Positions 1 to 11,629 of a DNA stretch of 64,000 bases are shown here, piece after piece. The position numbers and the translations under genes were made by a program. The DNA is taken from NCBI GenBank assembly GCA_026826555.1, contig JAKSZT010054324.1:496001-560000 (forward strand), given 5' to 3'. The notes beneath the pieces are model-generated. The model saw only the letters and a program-made list of their open reading frames with translations, was not told the origin of the DNA and searched no databases. This stretch comes from Tolypeutes matacus (taxonomy: Eukaryota > Chordata > Mammalia > Cingulata > Chlamyphoridae). Position 1 is the stretch's first letter, and each line of letters starts with the position of its first letter.

Positions 1-1355
1 TTAAAATTCAATGTTATTACTGTAAAGGCATTACTTACTTCATCCATTTTATCCTTTGGCTTTCCATTGTCAAATGTTACTATTTTCTGTCTTTTTACAC
101 TTTTAGTTATTGTTACTAATAATCTTCATTTCTACACTGTGCTCCAAGCCTCTCTGTATTTTCCTTTCCATCTGCAGCATTTCCTTTAGTAATTCTTGTA
201 AGCCTGGTCTCTTGGTGATGAACTCTCTAGGTTTCTGTTGATCTGTGAAGACTTTTAACTCACCCTCAATTTTGAAGGCCAGTTTTGCTAGATAAAGGAG
301 TCTTAGCTGGCAGATTTTCCTCCAGTATCTTAAATATATCATACTACTGCCCTCTGTCTTTCATGGTTTCTGAGGAGAAATTGGCACTTAGTCTTATTGA
401 GTTTCCTTTGTATGTGATGAAGTGCTTTTTTCTTGCTGCTGTCAGAATTCTCTCTTAATCTCTGGTGGTTGACATTCTTAGTAGTATGTGTCTCTTATTT
501 GGATTTATTCTGTTTGGAGTACATTGTCCTTCCTGGATATTGATATTTATGTCTTTCACAATGGTTAAGAAATTTGGGCCCATTATTTCTTCAAACATTA
601 TTTTTCCCCCTTTTCCTTTCTCTTGTCTTTCCAGGAAACCCATAACCTGTATATTATTCAGTTCCCTGAGGCCCTTTTCAATTTTTTTCCATTCTTTTTT
701 CTGTCTATTTTTCGGTCTTTTCAAGTTCAGTTGTTCTGTTCTAATTTACTTGTCTGCTCTTCTGCCATTTCAAATCTGCTATTATATGCCTCTAATGTAT
801 TTTTAATCTCATCCATTGTGTTTCTTTCCCACAAGATATGTTACTTTTCTTTGTAAGCTATCAAGTTCTTCTTTAACCTCAGTCAGTGTCTTCTTAATAT
901 CCTTTATCCCTTTAGCCATATTTTCCTTCAACAACTTCAGTTGATTTAGGAGATTTGTGTGAACATCATTGATTAGTTGTTTTAAATCCTGTGCCTCATC
1001 AGGAGTTTTAATTTGTTCCTTTGGCTAGGCCATACCTGCTCTTCCTTAGAATGCCTTGTAAATTTGTGCTGATATCTAGACATCTGATTATGTTGGTCAG
1101 TTTGCTCTAATGGTCGATTTTTCTCTCTTGCTTAGTGTTTTTTTTATTTCCCCCACAGCTCCTTCTTAGATCTTTGGTTCTACAAATTCTAAACCTTTTA
1201 GCATTTCCCTGTTTAAGTTATCAAAACAGGGTCAGGGACCCATTAATGGAGTGTAAGCAGATCCAAGGGGACCTGGGAATAGGGTCAAGAGAGACTCCAA
1301 AGATCCTTTTTTGTTGTTGTTGTTTCCCCTTCACTATCCTTGACTGGAAGTCTTG
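1..1355 (-). mobile_element. L1 LINE, 5' part (ORF2 start, ORF1, 5'UTR), cut by window edge
   Basis: Read on the minus strand, the segment runs 5'UTR (about 1355-1000), ORF1 coiled-coil part (about 1000-780), ORF1 RRM/C-terminal part (about 780-110), the inter-ORF spacer, and the first codons of ORF2 near base 45, which match the start of the better preserved ORF2 at 12538. Two ORF1 pieces stay open: 455-724 (RRM region, with 'MGFLERQEKGKGG' in place of the usual IIGIPE-like motif) and 103-342 (C-terminal domain ending at the spacer). ORF1 is broken into several frames, so this is a dead copy. Its 5' end faces that of the plus-strand L1 at 2483. The rest of ORF2 would lie left of the window. 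Confidence 0.85.
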
Positions 1356-1835
1356 AGCTATATTTTTTCAATTTAGTTCATCATTAGACAGTGAAGAATT
1401 TCAACAGTTGCTGGTTTTATAATATGATTCCACACTTTAGAAGCTTTTACTTCACTAATTCTGAAATCTGCAAGAAGATAATACATGTTTTAAAATTTTG
1501 AATCTCATTACTACTGAGTATAAGTTTGGCTCTGAATGTATTTTAATGAGGATCACTTTTATTCATTAAGTTCTTAGACTCAAAACAATGAAGGCAGAAC
1601 TTTTTTAAAAATGAACATTTTTTTTTCACCTTTATAGGTAAATATATTAACTGATTATTAGGACAGATTTTTTTGTGTGTTCACTATGCATTGGTATAGG
1701 GTTTCTTTTTAAATAATTTTATATTTTTTATGCATTTTTGATTTAGTAAGTTATTACTAGTGCAAATTTGAGCTCTAATTTGAAATCATTGTAGTTTAAC
1801 CCATGATTTATGAATTTCTGAACTGATGACAATTG
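1356..1835. other. No recognisable feature (AT-rich)
   Basis: I see no gene, RNA or named repeat in this AT-rich spacer. Short T runs occur at 1619-1627 and 1720-1735. Confidence 0.5.
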
Positions 1836-2013
1836 AGTCAGATAATTTTGTTTGGCAAAGGCTGCCTTGGGTATTGTAGGATGTTTAGCAGCATCCTGTC
1901 CTTTTACCCACTAGATATTTGTAATAACTCCCCAGTTGTGATAATCAAAATGTCTCCAGATATAGACAACTATCCTCTGGGCATCAAAAATGTCTCTCAT
2001 TGAGAATCTGTGA
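1836..2013 (-). mobile_element. MER5A-like hAT/Charlie MITE
   Basis: The core 'GTAGGATGTTTAGCAGCATC', followed by an 'acccactagat' block, a 'cagttgtgataatcaaaatg' block and an 'attgagaatctgtgac' end, follows the order of the reverse complement of the MER5A consensus. MER5A is a non-autonomous hAT-Charlie element of about 190 bp, active before the eutherian radiation. The copy is diverged and I could not fix its 8-bp duplication. It carries no coding sequence. Confidence 0.8.
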
Positions 2014-2482
2014 CTTAAAGTATTGAAAAGCAAAAAAAGAGAAAGATTTATATTTTACCATGCCAATTTAAAATCTTATAAGTCTCTGGAAACAATTTTT
2101 GGTGACCATTAAAATATTTTAAAATTATACTTATAACTGATGACTTCAGCACAATTAAGCTTTGGTGTTTCTACTGTCCATCACTAGATTTCTGTAATAA
2201 TTTCTGAATTATTTGGGTAATTAATGCATGTGATATTTCTGCATTTAATCTGAGCATATTGAATGTCTTCTTGAACATGCCCTGAATTCTTAGAAATATT
2301 TACTAGGTTTGATAATTGTTGCAAATGGACTTCATAAAAAATCACGTTAGGATATATGCTGTGAGACTTCATAGCTAAACCCAGAATGCACAAGAGAAAT
2401 AGTCTAGGATATGCATTTATTTAGGAGTATGGTAGCATATTTGAAATTCTTATAAGATTATTTCTTTTAAAATATATTTTTG
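2014..2482. other. No recognisable feature
   Basis: AT-rich spacer between the MER5-like element and the next L1. Open frames here are short and show no motif. Confidence 0.5.
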
Positions 2483-4150
2483 AGAAGATTGTGGGAAGAT
2501 GATGATGGACTGACAGGCAGAGCTGAATGCTCTCACAAAAACAAGGGAGAAAGAACCAAAAGCTGCCCAGAGGTCAGCTAACGAGGTCTACACAACTTCC
2601 ATGAGGGCAAGGGACAGAGAGACAAGAAACCGAAAAGACAAAAGTGAGTTGTCAAGCCCCCATAGCAGCCAGGAAGGGCTCCCCTCCCCCACCTCCAAGA
2701 TATTAAGCTGGGGTAAAACCCCTGTCTCACTTTAGTCTGCTGAGAGGGGAACAAACATCTTCCTCCCTGTCAGCTGTTTTAAGGGAAAAGGGAGGTGAGG
2801 TCAGGATGCTTTTTTCAGTGAATTTGGTCAGCAGAGCATGCTTTGAATTTCCTATCTGAAGATTCAACACAGGAACATAAAAAGCCCAGACTGAAACACC
2901 TCTGTGGAAAGGTGCATTGACTATTGCCATCTGCTGGCTTGTCTGGAAACTGCATGGACAAAAACTGCTTGCTCTCTCTGTATCCAACCTCTGGGAGAAA
3001 ATCTGGGCCCCAGAGTTAGTCCCTGGCCAGATTTTGTAAACTTCAGCTGGGCAATTTTAAAGACTGAGAATAAGTTCAACCAAATATCAAAGAAGAGCTG
3101 TGGAAAAAAACTAGGCAAGAGAGAGAAATTAGCCATCAGAGTAAATACACCAACATATTCAGATGCCTAGACATAAGCAAAAAAATTACAAGCCATGCTA
3201 AGAAACAGGAAGAGATGGCCCAGACAGGAGAACAAACCAAATAGCCTAAAGAGATGCAGGATTAAATACAATTAATCAGTGATAATCACACAACTCTCCT
3301 AAATCACTTCAAAGAATTTAAAGAAAATCTGACTAAAGAAATAAGGGATATTAAGAAAACACTGGGAGAGCATAAAGAACAATTCAAAAGCCTACAAAGA
3401 AGAGTAACAGACATGGGAATGAAAGGCAGAATGGATGAGATTAAAAATACATTAGAGGCACAGAAGAGAAGATTTGAATTGCTTGCAGAAAATAATGGTG
3501 ATTTCTGGGACAACATCTAAACTGGAAAAGACAGGAGAATAGAAAGAGAAGAAAATGGAAAAAATGGAACAGAGTCTCAAGGAATTCAATGACAATGAAT
3601 CACGCACAAACATTCGCATTATTGGTGTCCCAGAAGTAGAGAATCGTAAAGGGGCAGAAAGAATATTTGAGGAAATAATGACTGAGAACTTCCTAACCCT
3701 AATGGAAGGCATAAATATCACTGTCCAAGAAAGACAATGCACCCCAAACAGAATAAATCTGAATAGACCTATCCCGAGACACCTACTATTCAGAATGACA
3801 AATATCAGAGATAGAGAGGATTCTGAAAGCAGCAAAAGAAAAACAAAGCATCACATACAAGGGAAACTCGTTAAGTTTAAGAGCCAACCTCTTGTCAGAA
3901 ACCACGGAGGAGAGAAGAAAGTGGTATGATGTATTTAAGGTACTGAAAAGAGAAAAACTGCCAGCCAAGAATTCCGTATCCTGCAAAGCTGTCCTTCAAA
4001 AATGAGGGTGTGCTCAAAGTCTTCACAAACAAGCAAAAACTGATTGAATATGTTAGCAAAAGACCACCTTTGCAAGAGATACTAAAGGGGGTGCTGCAAC
4101 CTGAAAGAGAAAAACAAGGGTGAGAGATTTGGGGAAGAGTTTATCAAAGC
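2483..4150 (+). mobile_element. L1 LINE, 5'UTR plus ORF1, no ORF2
   Basis: The copy starts at 'gtgggaagatgatgatggac', a form of the 'gggaagatggc' 5' end also seen at 11769 and, on the minus strand, near 29840. A roughly 780-bp 5'UTR follows to about 3260, then ORF1: coiled coil about 3300-3540, RRM about 3590-3800, C-terminal domain to about 4122. The best open stretch is 3555-3929, with 'RIIGVPEVENRKGAERIFEEI' as the RRM signature. A stop near 3520 separates the coiled coil from the RRM part, so ORF1 is broken. No ORF2 follows: after 4150 the sequence is unfamiliar until an L1-type 3' end appears at about 4965-5080. Confidence 0.85.
3300..4122 (+). pseudogene. L1 ORF1 (RNA-binding chaperone), broken
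   Basis: L1 ORF1p is a trimeric RNA chaperone that coats L1 RNA. Here the coiled-coil segment ('tttaaagaaaatctgactaa'), RRM and C-terminal domain occur in order and co-linear with the copies at 10700-12240 and on the minus strand at 28.7-29.0 and 29.85-30.0 kb. The RRM and start of the C-terminal domain are open at 3555-3929. The final block (around 4010-4120, 'ttcacaaacaagcaaaaact') is in another frame. Frameshifts and stops make it non-functional. The shared layout identifies the family independently of any search. Confidence 0.8.
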
Positions 4151-4964
4151 CCGATGAAGGTAAATGCATAGCATCAATTATTTGAATCTATCTTTTTTGA
4201 TTGTCATTTAAAGTTTTAGACACAGGGACGTTTATTCTGGAGAAACAAGGCAAAACTCCTGTTTGTAAGATAAGTCTTTCAGATGAAGAATATAAATCTA
4301 AATGGTAGTATTATTGTATAGTATTTGGACTATGCTTTGATAAGTTATGGTTTATACTTAAGATTAGAATTCTGAGCATGTCTTTGATGTATAAATTTAA
4401 TTTAGTCCAAAATATATGGATCGATACATTTTAAAGGCACAACTTGAAAAGCAGTTTCTTGAACAGAAAATAACTTGGTCAGTGTTATTAAAATATTGAC
4501 TCACTGATTTTTGTTATATGATAAAGGAAATAAGTGATGGTTTTCTCTCCTAGAAATGTAGTGCTGTTACTCTTCACTGTTTTCCTTGCTTCTGTAGAGT
4601 AAATTTGTCACAGGGCTTAAATGTTTTTAATATTCATTTTGATTCAAAGTTATGGTTTTGTTATATGTGAAATCTTTGAAACTTCAGCCCAAAATGCATG
4701 CAAATACGAGCATTCTGAAGTTTCTCTTAATTCTGATTTGTGCTTAAGTTTTTGGCTTTAAAGAAGTTATAACAATGGTAGTTGCTTACATCACTATTTG
4801 TCAGATGTGTGAAGTACTGATAAATGTCACAATGATGGTCTTATTTTTTAGATTATCATGGTAGGTAGGTTAGTCCTTACCACAAGTGAGTCATTTTTTC
4901 AAATGTGCATTTTTTAAATGAGTGGGTTTTACAGATACATCATAATAAAGTGTACCACTACACC
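4151..4964. other. Unassigned segment between L1 ORF1 and an L1-type 3' end
   Basis: AT-rich, with no ORF2-like motif and no coding signal. Either it is unrelated DNA between two L1 pieces, or it is the body of an ORF1-only (HAL1-like) element whose 3' end is the next feature. Confidence 0.4.
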
Positions 4965-5085
4965 TTAAAAAAATAGATGATGTAGGAGAGGGAGGGGATG
5001 CATGGGAATCCCTTATAATTTCAATGTAACTTTTCTGTAATCTAAAACCTCTTTAAAAGTAAAGGTTATTATATTAAAAACAAAA
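4965..5085 (+). mobile_element. L1-type 3' end (type III 3'UTR tip)
   Basis: The purine-rich block, then 'catgggaatcccttataatt', then 'gtaatctaaaacctctttaaaa' and an A-rich tail match the terminal 100 bp of the retroposons ending at 8435 (+) and 23040/32640 (-) and of the L1 whose 3' end is at 34481 (-). Strand is fixed by the A-rich tail. It may end the L1 that starts at 2483, or be a separate truncated insertion. Confidence 0.65.
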
Positions 5086-5092
5086 CACATTA

Positions 5093-5292
5093 AAAGGAAG
5101 CGAATGTGGCTCAAGCTATTGAGTTCTTGCCTACCACATGGGAGGCCCCAGGTTTGGTTTCTGGCACCTCCTAAAGAAGATGAGCAAGACAGCAAGCTGC
5201 ATGACAGGCTGGTGCGACAGGCTGGCGTGGTGAGCTGACACAACAAGATGATTCAACAAAGGGACAGGAGGAGGAAAACACAATGACAGACA
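5093..5292 (+). mobile_element. DAS-type tRNA-derived SINE, first unit
   Basis: The unit opens with 'ggaagcgaatgtggctcaag' (Pol III A-box region) and has a B box near 5150, 'ggtttggtttc', followed by 'ggcacctcctaaag', the hallmark of the armadillo DAS-SINE head. The body carries the family-typical 'gacaggctgg...gagctgacacaacaagatg' tail region. A-box and B-box spacing is tRNA-like. It is diverged, so transcription is unlikely. A second unit follows directly. Confidence 0.8.
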
Positions 5293-5295
5293 TAA

Positions 5296-5478
5296 CAAAG
5301 CAGGGAGTGGAGATGGCTCAAGTGATTAGGTACCTCCCTTCCACATGGGAAGTCCCAGGTTTGGTTCCAGTGCCTCTAAGGAGATGAGCACACAATGAAC
5401 AGACACAGCAAGTGGAAACAAAAAGGGGGGGGGATAAATAAATACATACATACATAAAATAAAAATCTAAAAAAAATA
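5296..5478 (+). mobile_element. DAS-type SINE, second unit with A-rich tail
   Basis: A second tRNA-like head ('agatggctcaagtgattagg', B box 'ggtttggttcc' near 5358) is followed by 'gcctctaaggagatgagcac' and a tail of 'ataaataaatacatacataca' type ending in A-rich sequence near 5478. Whether this is a true dimer or two nested or adjacent insertions depends on finding a duplication between the units, which I could not identify. Confidence 0.78.
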
Positions 5479-5479
5479 T

Positions 5480-6176
5480 TGTTGTAGACAAAGGCCTTTG
5501 ATTTAAAAGAAACATTTTTCTATATCAATAAATAGCTTTTGTATTTCACACCTTTTGAGTTGTCTGCAGTAATCCTATCTTAACAGTTTTTAATTGATCT
5601 ATCATATATAACACTTCACAAGGAATTATAAACATGTGTTCATGTGCAATGACCAGAAAGCCATAAACACATGAGTTCATCTTTATTTTTAAGTTCATGA
5701 AAATTAAAAGTAACATATTCAAATTATTGTCATAATTCAGAAATAATATTTATTTTTCAAAAAGCAGCCATACAATTTCTATTATTTCCATATTTCTCTG
5801 TTAATATCTAAAAGAAACAGATCATGAATCCTTAATCTTGGTAAAAGACGTTTACTATAAAACATCTTATGGAAGTACATGCCTTAAGAATGAGATAGAC
5901 AAGGGTCATGAAATTTCCAATAAGAAATCCATTCTACAATAAAATGTAAAGAAAACAAGGAATATCATTCCAGAGCATGAATCTAAGAATTAGTTAAATC
6001 ATGCATTACATGGCACTATCAATTTACTGTCTAATGACTGTCATAACTTGGTAGAACTTGTTTAAATTAAGATCTATCCTTGTCTATTAATTTATATGTT
6101 TTCCTGTGTGAATGTGTGTGTCTGTGCATGTGCAGGAGAGAGAATTTATATGTTTATGGGAGGGAATTTGCAAATA
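5480..6176. other. No recognisable feature
   Basis: AT-rich DNA with a short TG-rich patch at 6105-6130. I see no gene or named repeat. Confidence 0.5.
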
Positions 6177-6181
6177 CATGG

Positions 6182-6830
6182 TGTAGCAGATTGACACTGT
6201 TTATGAATTCCAAAAATAGGTATTAGATTATGTTTATAAACTAGTTTGTTCCTCTGGGCATATTAGATTGCATTAAATTCAGAGGTTTCACTTTTACTTG
6301 ATTAAATTATGATTAGGGCTTTGATTGGGCCACACAGTAATAGGTTGAGTCCCCACCCCCTAGGGGGTGGGGATTCACAGAGAAAATGACATGGCAGAGG
6401 AGGGAGCTGGAGTTTTTGATGTTGGAGCCTGGGGAAGTAAACAAACAGAAGAACACAGAGGAATAGAGATGCCTCCATAGACATGGTAGATGCCCCGAGA
6501 AGAGAGAGAACCTGATATTCTACAGCTTACATTGTTAAGAGAAGAGAGCATCTGAACCCGGAGAGGAATGAGCCTTGGGAGAGAAAAGAGACTTATCCCA
6601 GCCTACAGCTTATTTTGGAAGAAGCTGGGACCATGGAGCCTTAAGAGGAAGAGAAAGGCTGAATGTTGGCAGCTGTCTTGCTCCAACACATGGTAGCAGA
6701 CTTTGGTGAGAGAAGTAACTTATGCTTTTTGGCCTGGTAACTGTAAGCTTCTACCCTAAATAAATACCCTTTATAAAAGCCAACAGATTTCTGGTATTTT
6801 GCATCAGCTCTTCTTTGGCTGACTAATACA
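6182..6830 (+). mobile_element. Solo LTR, 649 bp, with perfect 5-bp target duplication
   Basis: The element begins TGTAGCAG and ends AATACA, so it has TG...CA termini, and is flanked by 'catgg' at 6177-6181 and 6831-6835. A polyadenylation signal 'aataaa' sits near 6760, about 70 bp before the end. The same family occurs at 10824-11437 (+) and 51256-51931 (-). The 5-bp duplication fits ERVL/MaLR-type or class I-like integration. No internal retroviral sequence adjoins, so it is a solo LTR left by recombination. I cannot name the family; the terminal block 'tggtattttgcatcagc' is shared with the second copy. Confidence 0.8.
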
Positions 6831-6835
6831 CATGG

Positions 6836-6960
6836 GTTATTCATTCATTCTTTCATTCAAAATATTTACTGAGTACCTTCTATATGCTAGTAATCCTCTA
6901 GTCAAGAGAGAAGAAACATGTGTCCTTGGAGGACCTTGCATTATTAAGTCTTCTTATCTT
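6836..6960 (-). repeat. L2-like 3' end fragment
   Basis: 'attcattc' repeats, then 'aaaatatttactgagtacct' and 'atatgctagtaatc', follow the order of the reverse complement of the L2 3' terminus (short tandem tail, 'caataaatatttg', 'gcacatagtagg'). The copy is diverged and its right edge is vague. Confidence 0.45.
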
Positions 6961-7461
6961 TCCAACAGACTTACTAGCTCAGATTTTTATCTAGTTTCTG
7001 TTAAAGTAAGTAAAGCAACATCTTAACAGATGCAAAGCACATAAATAGGACCCTATATTCTTTATGTTACACCCTTTTATAGAATTCAATGAGGAAAAAG
7101 AAAATACTATGAGATATCTGAAACATATATTTCAGTCCATAATATATTTGTTTGTTCCTATGTTTGTTGTTTGTATTTCCCACTAGATTGTAATCGCTAT
7201 GATGACAGTGTCATGACAATTTTGTTCCTTTTCCCCTTTTCCAATGCTGCAATCCAGATATGTTGGTTGTGAGGTAAATTAAATCAAGCAGCAATGAAAA
7301 CACCCTCAGGATAGAATGATTGGAAAGTGTCAAGGGTAAAAATTTTTTCCAGGTTGTAGGATTCAGCACTGAAGCTCAAGTACTATTTTATTGTGTGACC
7401 TATTATTCAGAGCTTTCAGGCTTCTTCAAACAATCTCTTCTTCTTCACAGACCCCTTTAAA
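6961..7461. other. No recognisable feature
   Basis: A stretch at 7150-7235 ('cccactagattgtaatcgct') faintly resembles an L2 3' region. Otherwise nothing is recognisable. Confidence 0.4.
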
Positions 7462-8440
7462 GAAGAATAGGGCAGACTGATGGAACTATCTTGCTTAAAG
7501 TTGCAGACACTCTCTGTGATGGGTGATGTCCATCATCATCTCCTTGTTAGTTGTCCTGGGTGAGTCCAGTGAAAAATGAGAGAGTAGGTGTTGCAACTCT
7601 GCTGAGATTCAGGGCTCAGTCGACACATGAACAGACCAAAAATTGAAGTCTCTGGGACATATATTTAACAAGCATAGTGCTAATTATAAGTTCAAACAAA
7701 AGGGGTAGAAGAGCCATGTGTAGGGAAACTGTAAATGATTCTAACTCTGTTACATTGGGGAGCACAAATTCCAAAGTAAGGCCCACTGACAGGATGCCAA
7801 ATTCCTGAGCTTGTCTGCCTTTCTTATGGTGTCTAGATGTCTCTAGAGCCCTCAGGAGCCTCGCTGTTTGAGGCACTGTTTACTGTGGCAGTCAATGAGA
7901 TCCTGCTGACACTTGCATAAGCATAGAAACAGAGTGGACATCAATACCCCCAAATCCTCAAGATTGGAAATGAACAGTGGACTAAAGTAGACATTATTAT
8001 TCTATTATAAACTTATTATTATTCTAGCAATAGAAGAACTTTTATCATTGATTTAAAGGCAGTGATCACTAGAGGTTCTGACAGGAGGGAGAGGGAAGAA
8101 TAACATGGAGGCATTTTCAGGACATTGGAATTGTCCTGTGTGACATTGCAATGATGGATACAGACCATTATACATTTTATCATAACCTATAAAATTGTGC
8201 AGGGCAGAGTGTAAAATATAATGTAAATTATAGTCCATGGTTAATAGCAATGCTTCAATAGGTGTTCATCAATTGTAACAAATGTACCACACTAATGAAA
8301 GATGTTGCTATGATGGGAAAGTGTGGGAGAGGGAGAGGTTGGGGCATGTGGGAAGCCTCTATATTTTTTTATGTAACATTTATGTAATCTAAAGCTTCTT
8401 TAAAAATAAAAATTTAAAAATTTTAAAAAATACAAACAAA
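7462..8440 (+). mobile_element. L1-3'UTR-like retroposon with 5' inversion
   Basis: Bases about 7928-8437 match, as reverse complement, the 3' third of the elements at 23022-23510 and 32635-33120 and end in 'cttctttaaaaataaaaa', so the copy is plus-sense with its tail at 8440. Bases 7462-7927 match the next segment of those elements (about 33140-33606) in the opposite orientation. The two halves are adjacent pieces of one element joined in inverted order near 7928, the structure produced by twin priming during L1-driven reverse transcription. No protein is encoded; open frames here are chance. Confidence 0.8.
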
Positions 8441-10417
8441 AAAAATACGAAGAATGGGAATTCAGATAGCTGACTGTGTGGGCTTCTGCTCTGGAATATG
8501 ACTTAAAACAGGAACTATCTGCAGCCTGAAATTCTACTATGGATATTCTGACCTAGTTTCTAAAGAAAAGACTCAAATAATACACTGTGAAAAATTTCTG
8601 AGAATGAAAATAAATGTATGTCACTCAAAATATACATATATTTTAAGAGATTCCTGGCTTCCTAGTAATGTGAAAGCCACAGACTTAACTCAGAACACCA
8701 TCCCATAATAATGACAAGTTCAATCTAATCATAAAAATATGATGTGGCAATTAAGTTGATTAAAAGTCACAAATTGTTCGTTAATGTTAATGAAAGTGAT
8801 AGATATAAGTCTATGCCTCTTGCGTAGCAAAAGGATTTTATTTATTTATATTCATGAAATACACTAATGAACACCTCAATTGTGCAAGGCATTGACAAAT
8901 TATTATGTAAAGTATAGATGCTAACTCATCATGCCAAGGAAATGATATCCATCCAGCATAAATGACATAAAAGGTTTTAACCAGGCATCATAGTTAAAAA
9001 CTCTCCAATGAAATATAATCCTTAATCAACTGATCTCTTTCACATTTGTAAAATAAAATGGCTGGCTTAGAAGATCATGAATTACATTTATCTACCACAT
9101 ATTTCAACAGAAAATTGAAATGAACAAAAAAAATATTTAAAAAGTAGGATTGGAGAACTTCCTGCTGTGTATGCTCTATCAATTTTATATACAAATCCAT
9201 AATATTTCTTTGAAACTGTCTGCATTTTTTTTCTTGAAATGTTCTAAAGTTCCTGTACATTTAAAGTACAGTTATTACTCAGTTTAGTTAATGCTTCAGG
9301 CATGCTGGGACCTTAACAAAAGCTGAAGAAGAATAAGACAAAGTTAATACTATATAGATTAAGTTGTTAGTTTCTTAAGTCCCTGGAAGAATGTAATTAA
9401 TCACTCAATGATTCTAGGAAATTAATCCATTTAAAAAGCACAAGCAACATCAATTAATTTGAAAAATGAAGAGAAATTATAGTTTTCCGGAGAAGGATAT
9501 TAGCTTGGTGTACAGTGTTTCAGGATACTGTCCTAGTAGTCTCAGGTTCACACCAAGATTTCCACCAGCAAAGAACTAAAGTTCTACATGGGAAAACTTA
9601 GCAGAAGCTTAGTTTCATGGTTGGGACAATATGTGCAGACCAATGACTGGTCAGCATTGGGGTACAGAGGTATCTACATAAATATTCTCCATTCCAAATT
9701 TGAAGTAACAAATCATTCCAAGGCAACTTACCATGATGCTAAAGATTGTGGTACACTTCATATCCTGGCCAGGCTTGGTTCTAGAATCCATGTGGCTCAG
9801 CATTTTCTTTAAAGCTATCAGTTATGTGCAAAAATGTACATAAATGTGCATTTAGTGTTTTCCAGGATTAGCCACACAAATACATTGGGGTTTTGGAAAT
9901 GCATTGTGAATTTAAAGGAGAAATACATACCCACTGTCAAAAGTGAGTGGCAAAAAATATGCAATTTTTGCTATAATCTGATGCAATTTCCAAGGACCAA
10001 TGGATGTTGCAAATATTCTCTCTATTCTTTAAAGCAAAACTTATTTCTCTATCAATCTTAATAGTTTTATAGCATTGCATTTACATTAAAATGACAACTA
10101 TTGATAAAAGAGAACAAAACAAAGGACACCATAAAATATCCTGAGAACTTAATTTTTCTGTAGATACTGCATCTCCCTCCAAGTGACTGAATATCTGAGC
10201 TTCAATCTCAACAGTGATATGGTCAGATTTCAGGTCTCCATAAAATGCTATAACTATGAGATATAAAGTTAATTCCTTAAAGAAAAAATGCATCACCCTT
10301 TTGATACACTTATTATCACCTGTCTGAGGTTTAAAAGAGAAAATAAAAGAAAATCCCTCTAATGGCATTAATGATCCTCTATATTTTGCCTTTTTGAGTG
10401 GCATCATAATGTTTAAG
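8441..10417. other. No recognisable feature (about 2 kb)
   Basis: AT-rich DNA. An open frame at 9588-9812 (74 codons) has no motif and no splice context that I trust. I see no named repeat, apart from a T-rich stretch near 9225-9240 and AT-rich islands. Confidence 0.45.
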
Positions 10418-10615
10418 TTAAAATATCAACTTTGGAATCAGAGCAACCTTTGACTCTTGGCTCTGTTACTTACTAATTTTGTGTCTTTAGACAGGTCACA
10501 TAACCTTTTAGGAAAGTAAATAACAAATAGAGGTGTTATCAGTATAAATGAGAGCGTTGTCCAAAACACTTATTATAATCCCTGGCATACAGCTAATAAT
10601 AAATGATAGCTACAA
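10418..10615 (+). mobile_element. MIR SINE
   Basis: 'tttggaatcagagcaacc', 'cttggctctgttacttacta' and 'ttagacaggtcacataacct', ending in a 'ccctggcata...aataaatga' block, follow the MIR consensus from B box through core to L2-like tail. This is an old mammal-wide SINE, diverged as expected, inserted before the placental radiation. Confidence 0.8.
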
Positions 10616-10704
10616 ATGCTATCTTACCAAATATTTTCAGTTTAACTGTCAACTTTCTTTCAAGCACCATTAGTGCTGATTATAAGATATTACTATTGAG
10701 TATC

Positions 10705-11532
10705 ATGAAAAGATACAGATTTAAAAAATTAATCAATGATAGTCACATAAATCTCCTGAATCTATTCAAAGAATTCGAAGAAAATATGACTAAAGAGATA
10801 AAGGATATTAAGAAGACACTAGGTGTGGCAGTTTGAGATTATTTATGAATTCCAAAAACAATGATTATGTTTGTAAATTAATCTATTCCTCCAGGTGTGA
10901 TACCCTTTGAATACATCAGATTCAGCTGAAATGTCTTGATTAAATTACCTGTTAAGATTAGGGCTTTGATTCGACCATGTCAGTAGGGCATGACTTAGGG
11001 TTTAATCCACATTCCCTTGGTGGACTGATCTAAATGGACACTCACTCAGGAAGACACATGGAAGAGGAGAGAACTTGGTCATTTCATTTCTGCCATGTGA
11101 ACAGAAGGGAGACAGCTCAAACAGCTAAGACCCTGGAGAGAGATGAACCATTTGCCTGATAGTTTACAGTTGACCCTGTACCAGAGCAGCTGAGAAGGCC
11201 CAGAAAGGAACAAGCCCTATGCCAGTCTATAGCTGAGAAAGAGGAAGGTTGAACCCTCACAGAGATTGGCAACCATCTTGCTTCAACATGTAGCAACTGA
11301 CTTTTGTAAGAAAGTAACCTTGAGTTGGACTCCTTAGGGCCTTGTCACTATAAGCTTTTACCTCAAATAAATATCCTTTATAAAAGCAAACAGATTTCTG
11401 GTACTTTGCATCAGCACCCCTTTGGCTGATTAATACACTAGTAAGCATTAAAACAACTTGAAAGCCTACAAAGAAGAGTAACAGTACTTATGGGAATGAA
11501 AGACACAATGGGTTAGATTAAAAATACAGTAG
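10705..11532 (+). mobile_element. L1 ORF1 coiled-coil fragment, split by an LTR
   Basis: 10705-10823 and 11443-11532 together are co-linear with 3275-3460 of the L1 at 2483: 'ctattcaaagaattcgaag', then 'taaggatattaagaagacac', then (after the LTR) 'cttgaaagcctacaaagaag' and 'tgggaatgaaagac'. This is the N-terminal coiled-coil coding part of ORF1. An LTR at 10824-11437 and SINE units at 11533 split and end it. The rest of the L1 does not follow in register. Confidence 0.8.
10824..11437 (+). mobile_element. Solo LTR, 614 bp, inserted in L1 ORF1
   Basis: Termini are TGTGGCAG...AATACA. Flanks are 'ctagg' (10819-10823) and 'ctagt' (11438-11442), a 5-bp duplication with one change, and the L1 reading continues across it. 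An 'aataaa' lies near 11367. Same family as 6182-6830, with shared blocks such as 'attagggctttgatt' and 'tttctggta.tttgcatcagc'. Nesting dates it after the L1. Confidence 0.8.
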
Positions 11533-11629
11533 GGGGAGCAGCTGTAGCTCAAGTGGTTGAACACCTGCTTCCCGTGTATGGGGTCCTGTGTTTAATCCCC
11601 AGTATCTCCTAAAAACAAAACTGCCAAAC

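Noticed and set aside
9588..9812. 74-codon frame in otherwise unannotated DNA
   Set aside because: There is no motif, no codon-usage signal, and no splice or promoter context that I trust.
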